A DNA stretch of 64,000 nt from UBA9732 sp045116915 (lineage in GTDB: Bacteria > Spirochaetota > Spirochaetia > Sphaerochaetales > Sphaerochaetaceae). The DNA is taken from NCBI GenBank assembly GCA_045116915.1, contig JBGUMQ010000078.1, positions 10,473 through 74,472 on the forward strand, read 5' to 3'. Under the pieces are notes generated by a model that ran no database searches, was not told where the DNA came from, and saw nothing but the letters and a program-made list of their open reading frames with translations. The position numbers were made by a program, and so were the translations under genes. Positions 58,836-64,000 of this stretch are shown here, piece after piece (positions within the stretch are counted from its first letter, which is position 1; every line of letters starts with the position of its first letter).

Positions 58836-60200
58836 TCAGTTCTTGAAGCTGTGCACCGGAGCCGGGATACGGCCGCCGCGGGCGATGAACGCCTCGCATG
58901 ATGCGCTGTTGACCTTCATGATCGGGCCGCTGCCCAGAAGGCCTCCGAACTCTGCGGTATGACCCTCGTCCTTCCCTTCCACCGGGATTATCCTCACTGC
59001 CGTTGTCTTCTGGTTGATCATGCCTATGGCCATCTCGTCGGCGATGATGCCCGATATGGTGGCCGCGCCGGTCTTGCCCGGGATGGCGATCATGTCCAGA
59101 CCCACCGAGCAGACACATGTCATGGCCTCCAGCTTCTCAAGCGTCAGGCAGCCGCTTACGGCGGCGCTGATCATGCCGTGGTCCTCCGATACAGGTATGA
59201 ACGCACCGGAAAGTCCTCCGACATAGCTTGAAGCCATTATTCCGCCCTTCTTGACGGCGTCGTTCAGAAGCGCCAGAGCGGCGGTGGTTCCGGGGGCTCC
59301 GACGGTCTCAAGTCCCATGGACTCGAGTATCTCGGCAATCGAGTCGCCCACAGCCGGTGTGGGAGCAAGCGAGAGATCGACTATGCCGTACGGGATGCCC
59401 AGGCGCCTGGATGCCTCCTGCGCCACGAGCTGTCCCAGCCTGGTGACCTTGAACGCTGTCTTCTTTATGGTATCGCAGAGCTCTCCGAATGGGCGTCCCT
59501 TCACACTCTGGATGGCATGGTTGATGACTCCGGGACCGGAGACGCCGACGTTGATGACATCGTCGGTCTCGGTCACCCCGTGGAATGCACCGGCCATGAA
59601 CGGGTTGTCGTCCGGCGCGTTGCACAGCACCACGAGCTTGGCGCAGCCAAGGGAATCGCGGTCGGCCGTCAGGTGGGCCGTCTCCTTGATGATCTGCCCC
59701 ATGAGCTTCACGGCATCCATGTTGATTCCCGTCTTTGTGGAACCCAAGTTCACGGACGCGCACACGCGCTCCGTCTGCGCCAAAGCCTTCGGGATGGACC
59801 TGATCAGCAGTTCCTCCGACCGTGTCATGCCCTTGGCCGGAAGCGCCGAGAAACCACCCAGGAAGTTCACTCCGACTTCCGTGGCCGCCTTGTCCAGCGT
59901 CATGGCGATGCGCACGTAGTCGTCCGTGCTTCGGCATGCCGATGCCCCGATCAGCGCAATCGGAGTGACGGAGATGCGCTTGTTGACGATTGGGATGGCG
60001 TACTCGCGCTCGATCGCCTTTCCGGTGGCCACCAGGTCCTTCGCCCTCTCCGTGATGCGGCGATATATGTTGTCGCAGAGGGTGTCCAGGTTGTCGCTCA
60101 CGCAGTCCAGCAGCGAGATACCCAGCGTGATGGTCCTCACGTCCAGGTTCTCCTTCTCTATCATCTGGTTGGTTTCTATGACTTCGTTGATGTTTATCAT
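58836..60200 (-). CDS. UPF0210 (PFL) family protein
   Basis: A 454-residue protein of the UPF0210/PFL family, with normal full length: NINEVIETNQMIEKENLDVRTITLGISLLDC, INVGVSGPGVI, GAPGTTAALALLNDAVKKGG and GLLGSGPIM are typical. Its biochemical role is not established. In many bacteria it directly follows an ACT-domain gene (UPF0237) in one operon. Here that partner is 2.5 kb away at 62766-63044 on the same strand, split off by inserted DNA. The ATG lacks a Shine-Dalgarno sequence. Confidence 0.93.
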   Translation of the reverse strand: MININEVIETNQMIEKENLDVRTITLGISLLDCVSDNLDTLCDNIYRRITERAKDLVATGKAIEREYAIPIVNKRISVTPIALIGASACRSTDDYVRIAMTLDKAATEVGVNFLGGFSALPAKGMTRSEELLIRSIPKALAQTERVCASVNLGSTKTGINMDAVKLMGQIIKETAHLTADRDSLGCAKLVVLCNAPDDNPFMAGAFHGVTETDDVINVGVSGPGVINHAIQSVKGRPFGELCDTIKKTAFKVTRLGQLVAQEASRRLGIPYGIVDLSLAPTPAVGDSIAEILESMGLETVGAPGTTAALALLNDAVKKGGIMASSYVGGLSGAFIPVSEDHGMISAAVSGCLTLEKLEAMTCVCSVGLDMIAIPGKTGAATISGIIADEMAIGMINQKTTAVRIIPVEGKDEGHTAEFGGLLGSGPIMKVNSASCEAFIARGGRIPAPVHSFKN

Positions 60201-60223
60201 GCTGAAACGTTACACCAACTCAT

Positions 60224-60240
60224 CGTTGAAAGAAAAGACC
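60224..60240. repeat. 17-bp direct repeat, left copy
   Basis: CGTTGAAAGAAAAGACC occurs here and at 61753-61769 with no mismatch and in the same orientation. It begins 24 bases upstream of the UPF0210 start codon and, with its partner, brackets the AlbA-type gene. Confidence 0.85.
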
Positions 60241-60278
60241 CTCACATGAAAAGGCAATATCGTCCAATGATTGCATCG

Positions 60279-60328
60279 GTGCCAAATTGTGGCACTGATT
60301 TTGGCACTGATATTGCTTTTTTGGCACT
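60279..60328 (+). promoter_or_regulatory. Candidate operator: GTGCCA palindrome plus TGGCACT repeats
   Basis: GTGCCA-AATTG-TGGCAC (60279-60295) is a perfect inverted repeat. TGGCACT also recurs at 60302 and 60322, 12 and 20 bases further on. The cluster lies in the promoter region of the AlbA-type gene. A near copy lies inside that gene at 61458-61500. Confidence 0.55.
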
Positions 60329-60360
60329 ATTGATTTACTCTGTTGTCAGGAGAATCACCA

Positions 60361-61707
60361 ATGGCACAGTTCCGTGAATCAGAAACAGTGGAGTTGAAAG
60401 CAAAGTATACCGATTCATTTGCCAGGGAGGTCGTTTCCTTCCTGAATGCAAATGGCGGCACCATCTATATCGGACTCAATGATGACGGAACCGTTCTCGG
60501 AGTTCAGGATACCGACATGGTCCTGAAGAACGTTTCAGACTGTATCACTGACCAGATAGAACCTTCTCCACAATCTGAAATAACGACTAAAATCATCTAT
60601 GAAAACAAGCTGCCGGTGGTATCTGTCAGAATTTCAAAAGGCATCCGACCTCTTTACTGCATCAGGAAGTATGGTTTCTCCTCAAAGGGATGTCTTGTAC
60701 GTATCGGAACCACCTGCAAGGAAATGTCATCCGAGGAGATACAGTTCCGATACAGGTCGCAGTTCATCAATGATGATTTCATGCTCATGGCACCGGCAAA
60801 ATACGCTCCCCTCTCGTTCGACATGATGAAGATCCTTCTGACAAGCCACGGTTTCCATGTCAATGAGAATGCGTTTGAATCGTCTTTCAATCTCAAACGA
60901 TCAGACGGCACATACAACCTGCTTGCGGAAATACTGGCCGACCGGAACATGGTCCCTCTGGTGTTTGTGAAATTCTCGGGAACCGACAAGACATCGATCT
61001 CATACAGAAACGACTACGGCGGACAAAGCATCCTGCTCGGATATCAGAAGCTCAAGGACAGGCTGGTCGCCGAGAACGTATGCAAGACCGACACTACAGT
61101 ACGCCCGAGGAAAGACGAGTACCTCTATGACATGGATTGTGTGAACGAAGCCCTTGTGAACATGCTGGTCCATAATGACTGGACCATTACCGAACCTCTG
61201 GTGGCGTTTTATTCAGATAAGATAGTATTCACTTCCCATGGCGGGCTCCCTTCCGGAATAACACAAGAGGAATTCTACGAAGGTATCAGCCACCCGAGAA
61301 ACGCGGTGTTGATGAGGGTTTTCCTGAATTTGGGAATAGTTGAACACACCGGGCACGGAGTCCCTATGATTGTGAAGAAATACGGAAGAGACGCCTTTGA
61401 CATACACAGGACATTCATAAACGTTACGATACCATTCAACCGGAATGTCATGGCATCAGTGCCAAACAATGGCACTGATTATGGCACTAATAATGGCACT
61501 GATAATCCAAATTCCCTTCTGTCCGACAAAGAGAAACGGATAATACTTGAACTGGTGAAGGAACCGGAAGCGACCTATGACTGTCTGGCTGCGGAAACGG
61601 GTTTCTCAAGGAGAAGTGTTTCACGCGCGATAGCCTCACTCGCGGAAAAGCAATACATCGAGCGGGTTGGCAACAACAAATCCGGTTTCTGGAAAGTCTT
61701 ACGTTGA
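60361..61707 (+). CDS. AlbA_2/Schlafen-type ATP-binding transcriptional regulator
   Basis: A 448-residue protein. The N-terminal AlbA_2 (Schlafen-like) DNA-binding domain (ESETVELKAKYTDSFAREVVSFLNANGGTIYIGLNDDG) is followed by the HATPase-like divergent AAA_4 region (EALVNMLVHNDW and GGLPSGITQEEF, HTGHGVPMIVKKYG). A linker of GTDY-GTNN-GTDN repeats leads to a C-terminal winged helix (ATYDCLAAETGFSRRSVSRAIASL). Such proteins are often accessory regulators linked to mobile DNA. AGGAG precedes the ATG at 60361. The palindromic repeats upstream suggest self-control. It is bracketed by 17-bp repeats. Confidence 0.9.
   Translation: MAQFRESETVELKAKYTDSFAREVVSFLNANGGTIYIGLNDDGTVLGVQDTDMVLKNVSDCITDQIEPSPQSEITTKIIYENKLPVVSVRISKGIRPLYCIRKYGFSSKGCLVRIGTTCKEMSSEEIQFRYRSQFINDDFMLMAPAKYAPLSFDMMKILLTSHGFHVNENAFESSFNLKRSDGTYNLLAEILADRNMVPLVFVKFSGTDKTSISYRNDYGGQSILLGYQKLKDRLVAENVCKTDTTVRPRKDEYLYDMDCVNEALVNMLVHNDWTITEPLVAFYSDKIVFTSHGGLPSGITQEEFYEGISHPRNAVLMRVFLNLGIVEHTGHGVPMIVKKYGRDAFDIHRTFINVTIPFNRNVMASVPNNGTDYGTNNGTDNPNSLLSDKEKRIILELVKEPEATYDCLAAETGFSRRSVSRAIASLAEKQYIERVGNNKSGFWKVLR
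61458..61500 (+). repeat. Intragenic copy of the palindromic TGGCACT array
   Basis: AGTGCCA-AACAA-TGGCACT (61458-61476) is a perfect 7-bp inverted repeat. TGGCACT recurs every 12 bases (61470, 61482, 61494), encoding the GTD repeats of the linker. It matches the upstream cluster over about 39 bases including the preceding GCATC. Confidence 0.7.
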
Positions 61708-61752
61708 TGATGTGCCTCCTTTGGAAAAAACAGAAATTGAGAAAACTGGAAG

Positions 61753-61769
61753 CGTTGAAAGAAAAGACC
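61753..61769. repeat. 17-bp direct repeat, right copy
   Basis: CGTTGAAAGAAAAGACC, identical to 60224-60240. It lies 45 bases after the AlbA-type stop codon and 41 bases before the start codon of the HAD gene. Confidence 0.85.
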
Positions 61770-61775
61770 TTTGCC

Positions 61776-61804
61776 TTGATTTCCATGACCGGCATGGATA
61801 GACT
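61776..61804 (+). promoter_or_regulatory. Leaderless-type promoter of the HAD gene
   Basis: TTGATT (61776-61781), a 17-base spacer and TAGACT (61799-61804), then TCAAAC and the ATG at 61811. No Shine-Dalgarno sequence. Confidence 0.5.
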
Positions 61805-61810
61805 TCAAAC

Positions 61811-62602
61811 ATGACCCGGACAATTCCACAAATCAAGGCCGTCTTCTTCGACTTCGACCATACGCTGTATTCTCATAAGACCAAAACGATACCCCAGAGC
61901 GCGAAGGATGCCATAAAAATCCTGCAGGGCAAGGGAATCCGGTGCGTTCTTGCCACAGGCCGCCACATGCTGGAGCTGGAGCACTTCCCGGAAGTCCTGA
62001 CCATCGGATTGGACGGCTATGTGACGGTAGATGGGCAGCTCTGCCTGGATGAGCAACGCAGGATAATCTGTGCGAAGGCGATTACCGGGACCGCACTCAG
62101 AGGCCTGCTCGACCTGTTCGAGAAGAAGCAGCTTCACACCATCCTCGTAGAGGAAGACCGCATGTACTCGAATACCCCGAAAGACGACAGCATCCAGGGT
62201 CTCAGCTATGCCGCGAACATCCGGCATCCTGTCGGGGAGTACACGGGACGGCCCATCTATCTCGGTGTGGTGTACATCACGCAGGAACAGGAGGGCTGGC
62301 TCCACTCCATCCTACCCGGCTGCAACTTCCTCCGCTGGGGCACAGAAGGTGTTGACATCACTCCCGAAGGGTGCGACAAGGTCACAGGGATAAGATCATA
62401 TCTGGACTACTACCATATTCCGAAGACCCAATACATGGCGTTCGGAGACGGTGGCAATGACAGGATCATGCTGCAGGAGGCACCCATCGGAATCGCAATG
62501 GGCAATGCATGGACCGAAACCAAGGAAGTCGCCGACTACATCACAACCGATGTGGATGACAACGGCATCTGGAACGCCCTTGTGCACTACGGCCTGATCT
62601 GA
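61811..62602 (+). CDS. HAD-superfamily Cof-type hydrolase
   Basis: A 263-residue HAD hydrolase: motif I FFDFDHTLY (Asp14, Asp16), motif II ATGR, Lys in CDKVTGI and motif IV FGDGGNDRIML. His replaces the usual Gly after the second Asp (DFDHTL), a change seen in some HAD subgroups. It shares only general Cof features with the enzyme at 58012. It lies in the insertion between UPF0210 and the ACT gene but outside the 17-bp repeats. The promoter ends six bases before the ATG. Confidence 0.87.
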   Translation: MTRTIPQIKAVFFDFDHTLYSHKTKTIPQSAKDAIKILQGKGIRCVLATGRHMLELEHFPEVLTIGLDGYVTVDGQLCLDEQRRIICAKAITGTALRGLLDLFEKKQLHTILVEEDRMYSNTPKDDSIQGLSYAANIRHPVGEYTGRPIYLGVVYITQEQEGWLHSILPGCNFLRWGTEGVDITPEGCDKVTGIRSYLDYYHIPKTQYMAFGDGGNDRIMLQEAPIGIAMGNAWTETKEVADYITTDVDDNGIWNALVHYGLI

Positions 62603-62610
62603 CAGGGAAC

Positions 62611-62762
62611 AGGTTGTTTTGTCAAAAATACAGACTAAAAACAAGCTTTTTTGTCAAAAGTACGGGCTGAAAACAGGTTGTTTTGTCAAAAGTACGGACT
62701 AAAAACAGGCATTTTTGTCAAAAGTACAGACTGAAAACGGGCTGTTTTGTCAAAAATACAGA
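62611..62762. repeat. Tandem repeat array, 32-bp period, about 4.7 copies
   Basis: GTCAAAA begins at 62621, 62653, 62685, 62717 and 62749, exactly 32 bases apart. Each unit reads roughly TTTTGTCAAAA-gTACaGaCT-gAAAACaGG and contains the interrupted palindrome TTTTG-T-CAAAA. There are no unique spacers. The array fills the gap between the HAD gene and the end of the ACT gene. A 32-bp period is close to three DNA turns. Confidence 0.9.
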
Positions 62763-62765
62763 ACC

Positions 62766-63044
62766 TCAAATCCTCTGCATGCTCTTGAAGATGTCCTCGC
62801 GCTGGAGCTTGATCATGACACCGATCTTCTTGCCGAGGTCCTCGAGTTCCTGCGAGAGCGTGAGGAATTCCCTGTTGGCACCTGTGACATCCACAATCAT
62901 CATCATGTTGAAATAGCCGCCGACGATCGACTGCGAGATGTCCTCGATGTTGACGTTGCTCTCGTAAAGATATGTTGTCACGCGGGCGATGATGCCCACC
63001 TGGTCCTTTCCTACAACAGTGATGATAGACTTGCTCTTTTCCAT
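62766..63044 (-). CDS. ACT-domain protein (UPF0237 family)
   Basis: A 92-residue protein made of one ACT domain and a short tail: SIITVVGKDQVGIIARVTTYLYESNVNIEDISQSIVGGYFNMMMIVDV is a near-ideal ACT start. The family is usually encoded directly upstream of the UPF0210 gene and may sense an amino acid. GTGAGGTG precedes the ATG. Its stop codon is four bases from the tandem array, and UPF0210 lies beyond the insertion, so the former operon appears broken. Confidence 0.92.
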   Translation of the reverse strand: MEKSKSIITVVGKDQVGIIARVTTYLYESNVNIEDISQSIVGGYFNMMMIVDVTGANREFLTLSQELEDLGKKIGVMIKLQREDIFKSMQRI

Positions 63045-63118
63045 GGAAACACCTCACCCTAAGGATATTATCTTCTTGGGTTTTATTTCAATCCGTCCGG
63101 AATTTCAAACAAATACTG

Positions 63119-63147
63119 TTGTAGAAACATTAACAATTTTATATTAT
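63119..63147 (+). promoter_or_regulatory. Promoter of the abiE-type operon
   Basis: TTGTAG (63119-63124), a 17-base spacer and TATTAT (63142-63147), with AGGA before the ATG at 63170. AbiEi proteins repress their own promoter; no clean inverted repeat was found by eye. Confidence 0.55.
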
Positions 63148-63169
63148 GTTTATGAAATAGGAACAAAAC

Positions 63170-63757
63170 ATGAACAAGGATGATGTCATATACCTAGCAG
63201 AGCAGCACAATGGTTATCTCTATTCAAAAACACTGAAGGAGCATGAAATCCCCTCCGTCTATCTGACACGACTGGCTCGTGAGAAAAGACTGGAGAAGGC
63301 ATTCAAGGGAATCTATGTCACTCCGGATACTGTAGTGGATCCGTATTATGTCCTGAGTCTGAAATATCCTCATATCGTATATTCTGGCGAGAGCGCTCTT
63401 TTTCTCAACGGTCTGTCATCGAAACAATCCGTGGACATGGAAATAACAGTCCCGTACGGAGTAAATGTTCCCAAGATTGACGGAGCCAAAATCATCGTCA
63501 GTCGAAAAAAAACCGTTGATCTTGGAGTTGTTGTTCTCGAAACCCCATTTGGAAATGACGTCAAAGCCTATGACAAGGAGCGGTCGATCTGCGACCTCTT
63601 CATGAGAAAGGATCATTATGACGCAGAGGACATGAACTATGCCATTATGGAATACGCACGGCATCACCTTGATCTTGAGAAACTCTACTCCTATGCAAAG
63701 CAGCTTAATGTGTACGGGAAAGTCAAGAATGTGTTTGAGATCATTTCATGGAACTAG
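63170..63757 (+). CDS. AbiEi-family antitoxin
   Basis: A 195-residue protein of the AbiEi type IV antitoxin family. The N-terminal winged helix (LAEQHNGYLYSKTLKEHEIPSVYLTRLAREKRLEKAFKGIYV) precedes the AbiEi domain (YSGESALFLNGLS, KAYDKERSICDLF, LEKLYSYAKQLNVYGKVKNVFEI). It represses the operon and counters the toxin AbiEii, giving abortive phage defence in some hosts. The region is AT-rich, in contrast to the core genes, which fits recent acquisition. Its end overlaps the toxin start by 10 bases. Confidence 0.9.
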   Translation: MNKDDVIYLAEQHNGYLYSKTLKEHEIPSVYLTRLAREKRLEKAFKGIYVTPDTVVDPYYVLSLKYPHIVYSGESALFLNGLSSKQSVDMEITVPYGVNVPKIDGAKIIVSRKKTVDLGVVVLETPFGNDVKAYDKERSICDLFMRKDHYDAEDMNYAIMEYARHHLDLEKLYSYAKQLNVYGKVKNVFEIISWN

Positions 63758-63984
63758 GCAAAGTCAAATCGCAGATCGAGAAGTACTCAAAGGAAAACGG
63801 AATTGATGTCCAGGTAGCATGGGACAGCTTTTTCTTCAATGAATTCCTGTATCGGGTTTCTCTTAGCGGATACAAAGACAAATACGTCTTCAAGGGAGGG
63901 TTTTACCTTCAGATAACTCAAGTTTCGCAGGAGCCTAGGCTGACAGTTTCAAACTGGCAGTCAGGGTCTGCGGAAGCTTGTTGA
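63748..63984 (+). pseudogene. AbiEii-type toxin, N-terminal fragment
   Basis: A 78-residue frame that starts like AbiEii nucleotidyltransferase toxins: QIEKYSKENGIDVQVAWDSFFFNEFLYRVSLSGYKDKYVFKGGF. After KGGF, where intact toxins continue into the catalytic (GS/T)xxD..D region, the sequence changes to unrelated residues and stops at 63984. None of the other two frames continues the toxin, so the gene is broken at about 63903, by a deletion or insertion rather than by a simple frameshift. The final bases read in another frame as GLRKLVDKYLYD, possibly an incoming element; the window ends here. Confidence 0.75.
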
Positions 63985-64000
63985 TAAATATCTGTACGAT

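Larger units (their letters stand above)
60224..61769. mobile_element. Putative inserted cassette bounded by 17-bp direct repeats
   Basis: The segment between the two exact 17-bp repeats (about 1.5 kb) contains a single gene for an AlbA/Schlafen-type regulator and is visibly AT-richer than its flanks. It lies between UPF0210 and ACT-domain genes that are adjacent in many genomes. No transposase or integrase is inside. Repeat length exceeds common transposon target duplications, so site-specific or homologous recombination is as likely. Confidence 0.45.

Noticed and set aside
58642..60377. Simple frameshift or pseudogene of UPF0210
   Set aside because: The frame is full length with all conserved segments; only its promoter context is disturbed.
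62611..62762. CRISPR array
   Set aside because: The 32-base units follow each other without unique spacers, and no cas gene is near.

Overview
The window reads as the chromosome of a Gram-negative, fermentative anaerobe. It carries many outer-membrane barrel and TolC-like proteins, a ferredoxin-linked 2-oxoacid oxidoreductase, and a biotin importer instead of biotin synthesis genes. The mix of UPF0158, EpmA/EpmB-modified EF-P, a Walker A variant in CoaE and abundant small barrel proteins suggests a host-associated member of the Spirochaetota (Sphaerochaeta- or Treponema-like). That assignment is inference from gene content. Coding density is very high. GC is high in the core and visibly lower after about 60,200 and again after about 62,600.

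Layout. 1-2,002: end of a TolC-like gene and a small barrel protein. 2,037-6,483: a MacA/MacB/TolC-type tripartite exporter operon. 6,659-11,622: a fatty-acid activation and phospholipid operon (fakA, fakB, a GNAT protein, plsX, acpP). 11,641-17,064: a YfcC-type carrier, an abundant outer-membrane protein with its own strong promoter and terminator, a UPF0158 protein, recX, rpsI and rplM. 17,274-20,995: pcrA-like helicase and rimO. 21,090-22,689: an aroA-like gene, an unexplained structured RNA-like element and tRNA-Gly(CCC). 22,705-37,604: a long leftward run: secreted nuclease, CPBP protease, flavodoxin-like protein, MATE, plsC, ABC exporter, DEAD helicase, ftsK, then rsmG-mnmG-mnmE. 37,669-40,403: epmA-efp-epmB, the complete (R)-beta-lysylation system for EF-P. 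40,422-46,194: a repeat-rich membrane protein, coaE, polA, a small membrane protein and two small barrel proteins. 46,316-53,045: korDABC-sucCD-nadE, which converts 2-oxoglutarate through succinyl-CoA to succinate with ferredoxin reduction and ATP formation. 53,138-58,827: a VTT/TVP38 protein, bioYMN, an acyltransferase, a membrane protein and a HAD phosphatase. 58,836-63,044: the widely paired UPF0210 (PFL) and ACT-domain genes, split here by about 2.5 kb of inserted DNA. 63,170-64,000: an AbiE toxin-antitoxin locus whose toxin is cut short.

The main non-gene signal is promoter architecture. At least eight genes that start an operon have a sigma70-like -35/-10 pair whose -10 box lies only 6-9 bases before the start codon, with no clear Shine-Dalgarno sequence. 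Genes inside operons do have one. This points to frequent leaderless mRNAs. The second main signal is the insertion between UPF0210 and the ACT gene. It holds an AlbA/Schlafen-type regulator gene bracketed by a 17-bp exact direct repeat, palindromic TGGCAC sites both upstream of and inside that gene, and a 32-bp-period tandem array next to the ACT gene.
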